From the NCBI GenBank assembly GCA_947502975.1, contig CANNBV010000003.1, positions 124,001-188,000 of the forward strand: a DNA stretch of 64,000 nucleotides, in the 5' to 3' direction. The notes beneath the pieces were generated by a model, which saw only the letters and a program-made list of their open reading frames with translations, did no database searches and was not told the origin of the DNA. Origin of the DNA: an uncultured Flavobacteriaceae bacterium (GTDB lineage Bacteria; Bacteroidota; Bacteroidia; Flavobacteriales; Flavobacteriaceae). The translations under genes and the position numbers were made by a program. This document shows, in pieces, positions 1-8,950 of the stretch. Every line of letters starts with the position of its first letter. Position 1 is the first letter of the stretch.

Positions 1-271
1 TTATGTTGGTGTATACTTAAATAATACTTCACAAACACAATTTGTTTTAGAGCGTATAAATGAAATTCCTTTTGTAACTGTTGCTCATATTACTACTGGA
101 AAGTTTAATATTTTCTGTAAAATTAGAGCAAGAAATACTGAACACGCTAAAGAAGTGATATTTAAACTTGATGAGATAGAAGGCGTATATCGTACAGAAA
201 CCATGATATCTCTCGAAGAAAGTATTAATGACAAGAAACGCTTAATGCATTCTATTTTTAACGAAATGTAA
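1..271 (+). CDS. Lrp/AsnC-type transcriptional regulator, C-terminal part (5' end outside window)
   Basis: An open frame enters the window in frame 2 and ends with TAA at 269-271, giving the last 89 residues of a protein. The reading begins YVGVYLNNTSQTQFVLERIN and continues through a stretch about feeling the value of a signal (FVTVAHITTGKFNIFCKIRA). This pattern of beta-alpha-beta-beta-alpha-beta with a central TTG turn is typical of the RAM/AsnC effector-binding domain of Lrp-type regulators, which bind amino acids and form octamers. The helix-turn-helix half would lie upstream and is not visible. A terminator follows directly, so it is probably not cotranscribed with the polysaccharide locus. 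Family call is by eye from the C-terminal domain only. Confidence 0.6.
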   Translation, partial: YVGVYLNNTSQTQFVLERINEIPFVTVAHITTGKFNIFCKIRARNTEHAKEVIFKLDEIEGVYRTETMISLEESINDKKRLMHSIFNEM

Positions 272-296
272 TTTGTTAATCCGTTATCGATATAAT

Positions 297-330
297 AAAA
301 AGCTCCGTTTATGGAGCTTTTTTATTTTTA
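297..330 (+). terminator. Rho-independent terminator after the Lrp-like gene
   Basis: A GC-containing stem AGCTCC (301-306) / GGAGCT (313-318) with a six-base loop is extended by A4 on the left and T-rich sequence on the right. It ends the upstream regulator gene and separates it from the polysaccharide locus. Confidence 0.8.
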
Positions 331-461
331 TAGCATTACATATTGTCCATTAAGGTAATAATCGTGTAATTCGTAGAAAATTTTTGATATACTTATAGAG
401 TTACAAGATATTTACCCCTAGTAATAAATGCTTTAACTCCCTCTGCTTATAAATTGATTTT

Positions 462-1913
462 ATGTTATTTAATTCAATTGAGTTTCTCATATTTTTACCA
501 ATAGTATTTTTGTTGTATTGGTTTGTTACTTATAAAAACTACAAGACCCAAAATATATTAATCATAATAGCCAGTTATGTCTTTTATGGCCTATGGGATT
601 GGAGGTTTCTTTCCTTAATATTTTTAAGTACTACTGTAGATTATTTTGTTGGCTTAAAAATTTTTAACAGCCCAAACAAAAAGGCTAAGAAGCAATGGCT
701 TTGGTGTAGTGTTATTTTTAACGTAGGGCTATTAGGTTTTTTCAAATACTTTAATTTTTTCGTGGATTCATGGACAGATATGTTCTCTATGTTTGGTTAC
801 GAAATTAAGAGTGTATGGACACTTAAAATTTTGCTTCCTGTAGGTATATCTTTTTATACGTTTCAAACAATGTCGTACTCTTTTGATATTTATTATGAAA
901 GATTAAAGCCAACAAAGGATTTTCTGGGATTTGCTGCTTTTGTGAGCTTTTTTCCTCAATTAGTTGCTGGCCCTATTGAGAGAGCATCCAATTTATTATC
1001 TCAAATTCTAAATAAAAGGACCTTTAGTTATAAGCAATGTACAGAGGGCTTAAAGTTGATTTTATGGGGCATGTTTAAAAAAGTTGTTATTGCCGATTCT
1101 TTAGCGCCTATAGTTGATGATATATTTACTAATTACTCTACATACCCAACCTCTTCTTTAATACTAGGGGTAACATTATTTAGTTTTCAGGTTTATGGGG
1201 ATTTTAGTGGATATTCTGATATTGCTATTGGTACAGCCAAATTATTTGGAATTGAATTGATGTCCAATTTTAAGTTTCCAAATTTTTCAAGAAACGTTGC
1301 AGAGTATTGGCAACGTTGGCATGTGTCGCTTTCAACCTGGTTTAGACATTATGTTTACATACCTCTAGGTGGGTCGAGAGTTAGTAAATTAAAATCTGTT
1401 AGAAACATTTGTATTATATTTTTAGTAAGTGGATTTTGGCATGGTGCTAATTGGACATTTATCTTCTGGGGGGCATTTCATGCTTTGGCATTTATCCCTG
1501 TATTTTTAATGGGAAGAAATACAATATATAAAAACTCTGTAGTGGGTGAAAATACTATATTTCCGTCTTTAATAGAAATAGGGCAGGTGCTGCTTACTTT
1601 TGGGATTGTAACTTTTTCGAGAATATTTTTCCGATCGGAATCAATAACAGACGCCTTTAGATTTATAAAAAGAATTTTTAGTGATTTCACATTTGAGACG
1701 TACCATCATCCTAACGGATATCGAATGATAGATTTTTACATCCTTCTTTTTATTTTCATCTTATATGAATACAGAATTAGAAAAGATGAGCGGTCTCCTT
1801 TTAAATTTAAATCAAAATTTGTGAGATTCGTAGCCTATACGATTGTTATCTTATCTATGTTGCTATTCTATGATGACAACATTGATAGGTCATTTATTTA
1901 CTTCCAGTTCTAA
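462..1913 (+). CDS. MBOAT family O-acyltransferase (AlgI/DltB-like)
   Basis: A 483-residue polytopic membrane protein with many hydrophobic segments. It carries the signatures of the MBOAT/AlgI family: PVGISFYTFQTMSY near residue 130, FFPQLVAGPIERA near 170, WHVSLSTWFRHYVYIPLGG near 290, and the invariant FWHGANW with His at about residue 327, the presumed catalytic histidine. AlgI-type proteins move an acyl group (usually acetyl) across the inner membrane for O-acylation of a polysaccharide. The length is normal for the family. The gene is convergent with an SGNH/DHHW protein whose stop overlaps it by four bases; such proteins (AlgJ/AlgX type) are known partners of AlgI, so the two likely form an O-acylation module acting on the polymer made by this locus. 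The acyl group and target sugar are not visible from sequence. Confidence 0.9.
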   Translation: MLFNSIEFLIFLPIVFLLYWFVTYKNYKTQNILIIIASYVFYGLWDWRFLSLIFLSTTVDYFVGLKIFNSPNKKAKKQWLWCSVIFNVGLLGFFKYFNFFVDSWTDMFSMFGYEIKSVWTLKILLPVGISFYTFQTMSYSFDIYYERLKPTKDFLGFAAFVSFFPQLVAGPIERASNLLSQILNKRTFSYKQCTEGLKLILWGMFKKVVIADSLAPIVDDIFTNYSTYPTSSLILGVTLFSFQVYGDFSGYSDIAIGTAKLFGIELMSNFKFPNFSRNVAEYWQRWHVSLSTWFRHYVYIPLGGSRVSKLKSVRNICIIFLVSGFWHGANWTFIFWGAFHALAFIPVFLMGRNTIYKNSVVGENTIFPSLIEIGQVLLTFGIVTFSRIFFRSESITDAFRFIKRIFSDFTFETYHHPNGYRMIDFYILLFIFILYEYRIRKDERSPFKFKSKFVRFVAYTIVILSMLLFYDDNIDRSFIYFQF

Positions 1914-2866
1914 AGATTATCAGCATTTTCTTTGATAAAGTCTGAGATAACCTTGGCTAGAATTTTTCTTCCATTATTGTTCCAGTGCTGATCATAAATT
2001 AATGTAGTAGGTTTATTTGATTTATCTAGTGCAGGCCCAAAATCTATGTATTTATAGCCCATTTTATCGCAAAGCTGTAGAAATAATTGACTTGTTTTTT
2101 TGGAATCGAGTAAAAATGCTGTTTTATTTTTATCAATATTATAAGTATCCATAAGAGTTTTGAAATTCTCTAAATAGCGAGATGTATCCTCTTCGGAAGC
2201 ATGATCATCAATATATTCTAACTCTAAATGCGATCTACCAAGTAATTTATCTTTTAAATCCTTTACAGGATCAAAAATCCCGATACCAGCTGCATATGCA
2301 ACTAATTTTGATTTATCCTTAATTCTAAAACTCAATGAGTTCTGTAAGTTCACCCTGTAATGATTAGGCTTGTAAGTGTCACGTTCTAAATCAGTATAAA
2401 ATTTTAAATATATGATAACATGGTCAATGAGCTCAAATTGTTCTTTATATGCACTTATAAGATGTAATTGGTCGGCAAGATCATAACCTGAATACCCATA
2501 TTCAAAAACCTTTACTTTATCTTTTAAAAGTGTTTCTATTTTTTTACCTGTGGAATTGTAATAATTTTGATGAAAACCTTCAATGAAAGAATCTCCAATC
2601 AAAGCAATTTCAACGTCATTCTTAGTTGGTATAAATTCTCGGTACGAATTAAAACCAGATTCGTTTATATTATATTCTACAAAGTTCATTCTTCTGTTGC
2701 CTGTTACATAATATCCCTTTTGATTTGGAGCATTTACCTCCAAATCTAGATCATTCATTATATATGGTGGATATTGTTGATAAAGATGAAAAGCACGTGT
2801 GATTAACTCTAAGCATACAAGAATCAAAACCGTATATAGAATCATTTTTCCGAATAATAACTTCAT
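1910..2866 (-). CDS. SGNH/DHHW-type periplasmic O-acyltransferase-like protein
   Basis: 318 residues with one N-terminal membrane segment (about residues 8-25) and a periplasmic body. The block I motif of SGNH enzymes is seen as IALIGDSF with the candidate nucleophile Ser93, and the C-terminal block as YDQHWNNNG with Asp292 and His294, a DxHW form like the one in AlgJ/AlgX. These proteins finish O-acetyl transfer to a polysaccharide in the periplasm, receiving the acyl group from an MBOAT partner. The neighbour at 462-1913 is exactly such an MBOAT, placed convergently. The gene is the last of the long reverse-strand run that starts at 11283, 23 bases after the HTTM gene. Sequence otherwise diverges from textbook AlgJ, so I keep the name general. 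Confidence 0.72.
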   Translation of the reverse strand: MKLLFGKMILYTVLILVCLELITRAFHLYQQYPPYIMNDLDLEVNAPNQKGYYVTGNRRMNFVEYNINESGFNSYREFIPTKNDVEIALIGDSFIEGFHQNYYNSTGKKIETLLKDKVKVFEYGYSGYDLADQLHLISAYKEQFELIDHVIIYLKFYTDLERDTYKPNHYRVNLQNSLSFRIKDKSKLVAYAAGIGIFDPVKDLKDKLLGRSHLELEYIDDHASEEDTSRYLENFKTLMDTYNIDKNKTAFLLDSKKTSQLFLQLCDKMGYKYIDFGPALDKSNKPTTLIYDQHWNNNGRKILAKVISDFIKENADNL

Positions 2867-2889
2867 AATTTAAACTTTAAAAAATTATT

Positions 2890-3939
2890 TTAACTAGCTA
2901 GTTTACCAAAGTTTTCAGGGATTAATTTTTTAGTCTTCAATTTGTTGATTATTGTATCTATTATTAGATTCCAATCAATAAGAAAAAAGCATATCAAGCG
3001 GTATTGTCTAAATGAAATCCCCATGAGCTGCCCAATAGACATATGAAACAAAATTGCGGATACAAGATAAATATTTCTGTATTTAGAGTTAAAAAAAGCA
3101 ATAAAAGCCAACAACTCAAACATAACAGAGCCAATGGCTAATGCTATAACCAAATACCTGTTATTTGCAATATAATCAGCTCTTTCGTTCCATTTCTTAA
3201 CGTTTTGAAAATTACCATAAGTATGTGCAATAAAGCCAAACCTATCTTTCCATTTGTCTTCATCTTTAATTTTGTGATCTCCGATAATTAATTGAGATTC
3301 ACCTTTTTTCTCTTTTTCTGTTCGTTCTTTTAAATAAAAGCCAAGTGTAGTTCCATCTACCCATTTTAAACCGCCATATCTAATCTTGGAGACGCCTGCA
3401 GTGAAATACGTTATAACTACTAGAGCCAATATCAAATTAAATCCCCATTTAGGAACCTGATTGGAGCTATTAATGTTGTTTTTTCTAAAAAACCGAAGGA
3501 TAAGTGCGTCTAATGATATTTTCATCGATCCTGGAACGAGAGCAAGAGCTAACATTACTTGTGTTGGTAGGGAAAGATGATGATCAAAAGCCCCAGCTAC
3601 TTCAACTAGTCCAAATGCCAAATACCCAAAAAATGCTAAAATCAATAAATTGAGTCTGCCAAACAAACCAATAATTGAACAAATTATTGATATGACTAAC
3701 ACCAACTTCAATGTTGCAAACTGCTCCGGACTTAAATCAAAGAGAGAAGAGGGTAATAGTTCTAAAAACCATGTCTTACCATAGATATAGTTGGTGTCGT
3801 ATTCTAAAAACGCATCATAATATAAACTACCATACACATACTTTCCAAAAAGGACACTTAGAGTTATTCTAAGTAAGCTTAAAGGATACTTAAGGCAGTA
3901 TCTGACTAATTCATATAATTTTGAAAACAAAATGCTCAT
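2890..3939 (-). CDS. HTTM-domain multi-pass membrane protein
   Basis: 349 residues with about seven to eight hydrophobic segments. The first half (LLRITLSVLFGKYVYGSLYY, then GAFDHHLSLPTQVMLALAL) looks like the HTTM domain (horizontally transferred transmembrane domain), the membrane part related to vitamin K-dependent gamma-carboxylase and lipase maturation factor. The hydrophilic loop between the segments near residues 195-240 and the late SIGQLMGISFRQY segment also fit. No carboxylase catalytic function can be claimed, because most bacterial HTTM proteins have no proven activity. It sits three bases after the small protein gene at 3943-4449, suggesting translational coupling and a two-protein unit. 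Confidence 0.7.
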   Translation of the reverse strand: MSILFSKLYELVRYCLKYPLSLLRITLSVLFGKYVYGSLYYDAFLEYDTNYIYGKTWFLELLPSSLFDLSPEQFATLKLVLVISIICSIIGLFGRLNLLILAFFGYLAFGLVEVAGAFDHHLSLPTQVMLALALVPGSMKISLDALILRFFRKNNINSSNQVPKWGFNLILALVVITYFTAGVSKIRYGGLKWVDGTTLGFYLKERTEKEKKGESQLIIGDHKIKDEDKWKDRFGFIAHTYGNFQNVKKWNERADYIANNRYLVIALAIGSVMFELLAFIAFFNSKYRNIYLVSAILFHMSIGQLMGISFRQYRLICFFLIDWNLIIDTIINKLKTKKLIPENFGKLAS

Positions 3940-3942
3940 TCG

Positions 3943-4449
3943 CTATTTATTTTTATGATACAACGATTTGTAGTGTTGTTCGTGATAATCGAAAAAGCCT
4001 AGCAGTTCATAATCCATTAGTACGTTTCTATTTTGGTCTACCTTTTTAATGAAAAGATCTATTTTATCAAATGATTTATTGTATTCTTTCTGTAGATAAT
4101 TACCATAAGATATAAAGAATGCTTGCATTCTTTTATTAAATGCTTCAGGGCTTTCTGATAGCTTATTAGTAAATGGTGAAATAGCTTTTGTTGAACCATA
4201 TACTTTACTAAAAAAGTGTCTGATAAAAAAACCTTCTGGTTTACCATAGTAATCCACTAAATTAGTTTTTTCACCGTCTAAAACACCTTCAAATTTAAAT
4301 AAGTATAGATCTGTATTTTCATCAATATAATGACCAAACATTGGTGCACATGTGTATGGCGTACTTTCAATTCCCATAATCACCACAAAAATATTTGGTG
4401 CTAGCACCAAAAACAAAACTAAATTTCTATAGGCTATGTTCCATTTCAT
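3943..4449 (-). CDS. small membrane-anchored protein of unknown function, partner of HTTM protein
   Basis: Not recognised as a named family. From the chosen ATG at 4449 the protein is 168 residues: MKWNIAYRN, a single hydrophobic segment (LVLFLVLAPNIFVVIMGI), and then a soluble outside domain with PYTCAPMFGHYIDENTDLYL near the start. The open frame extends further upstream to an ATG at 4536, which would overlap the cupin gene by 41 bases and add a second hydrophobic stretch. I prefer 4449 because the sequence before it is purine-rich and the hydrophobic segment is then N-terminal. It is followed after three bases by the HTTM gene. Tight coupling suggests it is the soluble companion of that membrane protein. 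Confidence 0.6.
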   Translation of the reverse strand: MKWNIAYRNLVLFLVLAPNIFVVIMGIESTPYTCAPMFGHYIDENTDLYLFKFEGVLDGEKTNLVDYYGKPEGFFIRHFFSKVYGSTKAISPFTNKLSESPEAFNKRMQAFFISYGNYLQKEYNKSFDKIDLFIKKVDQNRNVLMDYELLGFFDYHEQHYKSLYHKNK

Positions 4450-4495
4450 ACTTTTATGAATTTCTTGTGATGGGGTAGTGGTTTTGATAAAAAAA

Positions 4496-5317
4496 CTAAT
4501 CGCAGCAAAAGCAGTTTTTAGATTTATAAAAACCACGTCTGTGTAAAAAGTCTACTGCTCTTATACCAAACATTTCTAATTTACCATAGCCAAAATTGCT
4601 AATACTAATAGAAGTATCCAGAGATTTTACATAGTGCCACCATTTTGAAGGGACATGTAAAACGTCACCAGGTTCTAAGATTACTTTATTAAATTCAACA
4701 TTGTTAAGTTTAGGGAATTTTTCTGGTGTGATATTATTAATATCTACCTTACTTGCAACTGCGCCATTTATGTATTTTTCACTAGGATACATTTGCTTGT
4801 TATACTTCGTTGAAGATAAAATGAACATTTTTCTGCCTTTTATTTGTGCGTACATATTTTTACCAGTATCAGCATGAAATCCAGATACTGTGCCTTCTGG
4901 CCCTATCCATGCTGTTACATCGTTGATAGCATTTAAATCAGCAAAAATTGAAAAATTGATATCGTTTTTTAAATCTGGATATGTCTTAAAAATATCTAGA
5001 GTGGTTAAATAATCTTTAAAATTCTCTTTATTTATTTCAACATCTTTAAGCTTTTGGATATAAGTTTTAAAAGACGATTTCTTATAACTGTTATCATCTT
5101 GAATGAAATTTCCAGACAACAAATCTATATCTTCATCATTTTTTAGCTTTAGGAAAAAGTCCAAATCCCATTGCTTAGTAGCATTCCAGTTTTTGGCATA
5201 GCCTTTTAATAATACTGGTTTTTTATTAAAGTATTTAGCTTTGAATAATTCTGGGGTAATTGAAGTTAATTCTTCTACTGGCTTACTTTTTTTTAAAACA
5301 TCTTCTAAAATATCCAT
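4496..5317 (-). CDS. JmjC/cupin_8-like Fe(II)/2-oxoglutarate oxygenase homologue (first copy)
   Basis: 273 residues. A double-stranded beta-helix core is shown by WIGPEGTVSGFHADTG with an HxD pair (His148, Asp150), a basic stretch QIKGRKMFILS, and the second metal ligand in HVPSKWWHYVKSLD (His228). This HxD...H triad and the PGDVLHVP...WWH pattern are those of cupin_8/JmjC proteins (factor-inhibiting-HIF group), which hydroxylate amino-acid side chains, tRNA bases or small molecules. The tail ends LHRRGFYKSKNCFCCD, rich in cysteine. A paralogue with the same N-terminus (MDIL...KGYA.KW) and a similar tail lies at 11579-12445, so the two bracket the acyltransferase array. It is 113 bases after the last array gene and probably in the same transcript. 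The substrate is unknown. Confidence 0.8.
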   Translation of the reverse strand: MDILEDVLKKSKPVEELTSITPELFKAKYFNKKPVLLKGYAKNWNATKQWDLDFFLKLKNDEDIDLLSGNFIQDDNSYKKSSFKTYIQKLKDVEINKENFKDYLTTLDIFKTYPDLKNDINFSIFADLNAINDVTAWIGPEGTVSGFHADTGKNMYAQIKGRKMFILSSTKYNKQMYPSEKYINGAVASKVDINNITPEKFPKLNNVEFNKVILEPGDVLHVPSKWWHYVKSLDTSISISNFGYGKLEMFGIRAVDFLHRRGFYKSKNCFCCD

Positions 5318-5430
5318 AAGTGGTTAGTTATAAGTTATTTTCAAACGGGTTAGTAAGGTAAATATCCTTCAAATTTCGTAAACAAAATATTATAATCGAT
5401 AAAATAGTAAGTAATTCAGATTTTTCGAAG

Positions 5431-6588
5431 TTATTCAAATGATATTTTTTGATTTGAAGCTTTAGTCTCAATCAAGTAGTCGTTGTGCGATTTATTCTTA
5501 TACACAGTAATATCGTTTAAATGTGTTTTTGTTTTAAATAAAAAATCAAAAACTAATTTCTTTAAAAAATTATCTTCATTATCTAAAACTGTGAGTTCTA
5601 TAAAATCACTTTTATCAACTTTAATATTCTCTTCAATAGTAAATTTCGGAATTTTAAAAGAATCGGGTTTCCTGAAGAATGATTTGATTTTTTTTACTTT
5701 TTCATCTACATTATACTTTTTTAAGATATTTTTTGATTTAATAATATGCATTTCAATCAAGGCTATTACTCGGCTCACGAAACTTCTTTTTGGAAATATT
5801 ACATGGTGGTTAAAGCTATAAATTAAATTACTCCATCTTCTTTTGTATTCTAAATCGCCATAGGCCATGTCTATCATGTTATAATCGTTATTTAAAGCCC
5901 ATTCAAGCAATTTATAGATAGATATATTACCTAGTGCAAACTTTGAATAATTTAAATCGTATGACGGAATAGAAACAAAAAACAGATTATTAAAATGATG
6001 GTTTATACAAACGTGTATAGGTTGACTGTTATTATAAATTACAAAAATTGAAGCTTGTTTATTATGAATCATTTTTAATGTAGAATTATAATAAAATTCC
6101 CAATTTTCGATGATATTGTTTTTTTCATTTCTCTGTTGAAACCTGTTAATAAGCATGTCTTTTAAAACGCCCATGTAATACTGATAATTTTCATCGGAAA
6201 TTTCACCATAGAACATCTGGTATTCAATATTAAAACAGGCTTCAAGTCTATTTACAAATCGCTTAATATTTGACCTAAAACTTTTACTGTATTCAGTTCT
6301 AAGAAAATTGTCTACATCTGTTTTTTCTTTGATTACAATAGCATAACCATTAATTTTTTTTTGAGGAATAGTTTTTACGGCTATATCTTCTTTTGAATTG
6401 AAAAATGGTGTAAAAAATGATGGAAATAAACTTATTGAAATAGTATTGTTTAAGTTATTAAAATCGTTTTGTTGCGATTCAAAAAATGCATCATTTATTG
6501 TATTATTAATTAGTTTTTGGTAGTTGTTTAAAACTATGTGCTCTTCTGTTAGTGTATTATAAAACTCTTGTTTTTCAATAAATTGCAT
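5431..6588 (-). CDS. FemAB/BioF2-like (GNAT-fold) acyltransferase, array member 5
   Basis: 385 residues. The middle holds the pattern shared by all array members: FVNRLEACFNIEYQMFYGEI near residue 112 (with Cys118), ASIFVIYNNSQPIHVCINHH near 203, then NYSKFALGNISIYKLLEWAL and MIDMAYGDLEYKRRWSN. This is the layout of the BioF2-like/FemAB branch of the GNAT superfamily (acetyltransf_6), where the LG...L.W block and the D.G.G.....K..W block form the acyl-donor side. A C-terminal stretch of about 70 residues (FLKKLVFDFLFKTKTHLND) is also shared with four neighbours. It follows the previous array gene by four bases. The acyl donor (acyl-CoA or aminoacyl-tRNA) and acceptor are unknown. Confidence 0.75.
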   Translation of the reverse strand: MQFIEKQEFYNTLTEEHIVLNNYQKLINNTINDAFFESQQNDFNNLNNTISISLFPSFFTPFFNSKEDIAVKTIPQKKINGYAIVIKEKTDVDNFLRTEYSKSFRSNIKRFVNRLEACFNIEYQMFYGEISDENYQYYMGVLKDMLINRFQQRNEKNNIIENWEFYYNSTLKMIHNKQASIFVIYNNSQPIHVCINHHFNNLFFVSIPSYDLNYSKFALGNISIYKLLEWALNNDYNMIDMAYGDLEYKRRWSNLIYSFNHHVIFPKRSFVSRVIALIEMHIIKSKNILKKYNVDEKVKKIKSFFRKPDSFKIPKFTIEENIKVDKSDFIELTVLDNEDNFLKKLVFDFLFKTKTHLNDITVYKNKSHNDYLIETKASNQKISFE

Positions 6589-6592
6589 TGTT

Positions 6593-7774
6593 CTACCTGT
6601 TATCTGTATTCACTCTTATAATATTATTTTTCCCTTCAACAATAAAGTAATTACTATTGCTACTATATATTTTTATATCATTAAAATGTTCTTTACTTAA
6701 AAATAAAAAATCACATATTGTTTTTTTAATTCCAAACGCTGCACAATCCGCATATTTTATCTTACTTAATTCTTGCTTGTTAATATTTTCTTTCGATATT
6801 TTCTCAACAGTATATGCTGCTACTGGGTTTGTTACAATAGGTATATTTTTTCCTAAGACAGAAGTTTTTATTTTTCTAAATGTATCAACTAGCTTTAGTG
6901 ATTTCATTACATTTTTAAAACTAATCTTCAATTTTTGGAAATGTGCAGTAATAAAGGCATTAATTGATTTTTTTTTGTAGATGAAATGGTACTCATAATT
7001 ATACTTAAAATTGCACCATACATTTTTATATTCCATTTCTCCATTACCCATGTCTAGAATACTATAATTATTTTGGATACACCAATCTAATAGCTTATAT
7101 ATCATGGTATTTCCTAAACTAAATTTGGAATAATCGATATCATAAGTTAGAATATGGCCTATTAGAATATCTTTAATATGATAATTTAAAGACACTGCAA
7201 TAATATCTTCGTTGGCATACATAATGTAAATAGAAGCTTCTTTAGCTAGCACTTGAGCCTTTGTATTCTTATTATAATTTTCCCATTTGGTAAGCGCCTC
7301 ATTAATGTCTTTCTTTTGAGCAAATCTTCTAGTTAACATATGTTTTAATGCTTCCATGATTTTATCATACTCCTTTTGCTCAACAGTTTCACCATAATAA
7401 AATTTATGATGAATTGAGAAACAACTTTCTAAACGTTTCAAACGTCGCTTTATGGGAGATCTGGTAGTAGATTTAAAGTTGTTAAGCATGTAAGATTCAA
7501 TGCTTTCTTCGTCTTTTATTAAAATGCCAAAACCATCTAAATTGTTTTGTGGGGCTTTATTAATAATGTAGTTTGAAGCGTCTATGGTTTTAACATTTAG
7601 GTAGTTTGGGAATAATTTAATGAAATATACAAGGCTTTCATACTCAAAACTATTTTCCTCTTCTGTCTCGTAAAAAGTCGCATTGTTTTGAGAATAAACA
7701 ACCTTATTGTAAACAGATGGAATGCTACTTTTTTTAAAAAAGGTATTATAAAAATCTTGAACTGTTAATCTCAT
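6593..7774 (-). CDS. FemAB/BioF2-like (GNAT-fold) acyltransferase, array member 4
   Basis: 393 residues, same architecture as its neighbours. Seen are RLKRLESCFSIHHKFYYGET (Cys118), ASIYIMYANEDIIAVSLNYH, DYSKFSLGNTMIYKLLDWCI and LDMGNGEMEYKNVWCN. The acceptor-binding half differs from the other copies much more than these blocks do, which is what one expects if the paralogues share a mechanism but differ in substrate. The C-terminal common domain is IKKTICDFLFLSKEHFNDI. Nine bases separate it from the upstream gene at 7784. No signal peptide or membrane segment is present, so it should act in the cytoplasm. Confidence 0.75.
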   Translation of the reverse strand: MRLTVQDFYNTFFKKSSIPSVYNKVVYSQNNATFYETEEENSFEYESLVYFIKLFPNYLNVKTIDASNYIINKAPQNNLDGFGILIKDEESIESYMLNNFKSTTRSPIKRRLKRLESCFSIHHKFYYGETVEQKEYDKIMEALKHMLTRRFAQKKDINEALTKWENYNKNTKAQVLAKEASIYIMYANEDIIAVSLNYHIKDILIGHILTYDIDYSKFSLGNTMIYKLLDWCIQNNYSILDMGNGEMEYKNVWCNFKYNYEYHFIYKKKSINAFITAHFQKLKISFKNVMKSLKLVDTFRKIKTSVLGKNIPIVTNPVAAYTVEKISKENINKQELSKIKYADCAAFGIKKTICDFLFLSKEHFNDIKIYSSNSNYFIVEGKNNIIRVNTDNR

Positions 7775-7783
7775 TTCAACTAC

Positions 7784-8950
7784 TTAAAATATTAACTTTA
7801 TGCCTTTTTTTTCTCCTTTTAAAAAGAATACTTCTGGATTGGATTTAGATTGAAAAATAGCAACATTCTTGGAATGCTCTTCGTAAGTATATAAAAAATC
7901 GATGATTATCCTTTTGGTGATTTTCAAATCTTCAAAACTTGAATTAAACTCAATTCGTTTAGTTTCTTCGGATGGTTTTGAAATATCAAATTCTTCTGTG
8001 TTTAGTATTGTATCTACATCTACAACATCTTTGGTTGAACCATTTCTAATTCTATTTATATATTGGTCTATTTTCAATTTCTTTACTAGATTTTTTAGTT
8101 TTATTTTAAGAACCTCTAGGTAAGCTAATCCCCAAGCTTTAGGAGAATTTTTTTTATAATAAATATGGTACTCTAAATCGTAAAATTTATTACACCATCT
8201 GCCTTTGTAATCTAAATTTCCTAATCCTAAATCTAAAAAATAAACGTTATTCTTGATACTCCAATTTAAAAGCAAATAATTGTCTATATGCCCTAAACCA
8301 AACTTACTGTAATCAATATTATAAGCATGGCACTCGCTAAAAGAAATATTTTCATCAATATGTCGGTTTAATGAAATACTAATTGGCTCATTTCCATTAT
8401 AAACAACAAATAACGAAGATCTTTTTTGATTAATTAAGGAAAATAAGTTACTCGTATTTTTATCCCATTCATCAAGGAAGACACTGTTGGTTTTTTTTTC
8501 TTTAAATCGCCTATTTAGCATTGTAAACAAATGCTTAAGGAGAAATTCGTATTTCTCTTTACTTATTTCTCCATAATTGTACTCATATGTTATGTCGAAA
8601 CACGTTTCTAAACGTCTTAAAGTTCTTCGAAACCCTTTTAAAAACGACTTTTTAATATGTTCTTTTTTGTAAGAGTCATAAGTATACTCCTTATTCAGTA
8701 ATATCCCAGTACCAGGCATACCATAATGAAAAACCTTGATAAGCTTATAGTTGTCATCATCAACAAGTTTAGGCTTAAAAAAATCTGGAAAGAGGCTAAT
8801 ATAATTCACTGTTTTTAAACCGTCTTTAGAAGCACTCTTGTTGATACATGTTACATTATCGAAATCAAGACTAGTATAGCAAGAAGGAATAATACCCTTA
8901 CTTTTTTTAAAAAAATCCCATAAAAATTGATGACGTTTAATGAGAGCCAT
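7784..8950 (-). CDS. FemAB/BioF2-like (GNAT-fold) acyltransferase, array member 3
   Basis: 388 residues with the array pattern: TLRRLETCFDITYEYNYGEI (Cys117), SSLFVVYNGNEPISISLNRH, DYSKFGLGHIDNYLLLNWSI and LDLGLGNLDYKGRWCNKFY. The C-terminal common domain reads TKRIIIDFLYTYEEHSKNV. Its start overlaps the end of the upstream gene (stop at 8937) by 14 bases, showing translational coupling within the operon. Predicted to be soluble. Family assignment to the BioF2/FemAB branch of GNAT is by motif only, and the substrate is unknown. Confidence 0.75.
   Translation of the reverse strand: MALIKRHQFLWDFFKKSKGIIPSCYTSLDFDNVTCINKSASKDGLKTVNYISLFPDFFKPKLVDDDNYKLIKVFHYGMPGTGILLNKEYTYDSYKKEHIKKSFLKGFRRTLRRLETCFDITYEYNYGEISKEKYEFLLKHLFTMLNRRFKEKKTNSVFLDEWDKNTSNLFSLINQKRSSLFVVYNGNEPISISLNRHIDENISFSECHAYNIDYSKFGLGHIDNYLLLNWSIKNNVYFLDLGLGNLDYKGRWCNKFYDLEYHIYYKKNSPKAWGLAYLEVLKIKLKNLVKKLKIDQYINRIRNGSTKDVVDVDTILNTEEFDISKPSEETKRIEFNSSFEDLKITKRIIIDFLYTYEEHSKNVAIFQSKSNPEVFFLKGEKKGIKLIF

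Noticed and set aside
4450-4536. Longer start (ATG at 4536) for the small HTTM partner
   Set aside because: It would overlap the cupin gene by 41 bases and has no purine-rich leader, while the ATG at 4449 gives a clean N-terminal membrane segment.
5483-5821. 112-codon forward ORF antisense to array member 5
   Set aside because: Hydrophobic, phenylalanine- and lysine-rich translation from AT-rich antisense DNA; no start signal or homology pattern.
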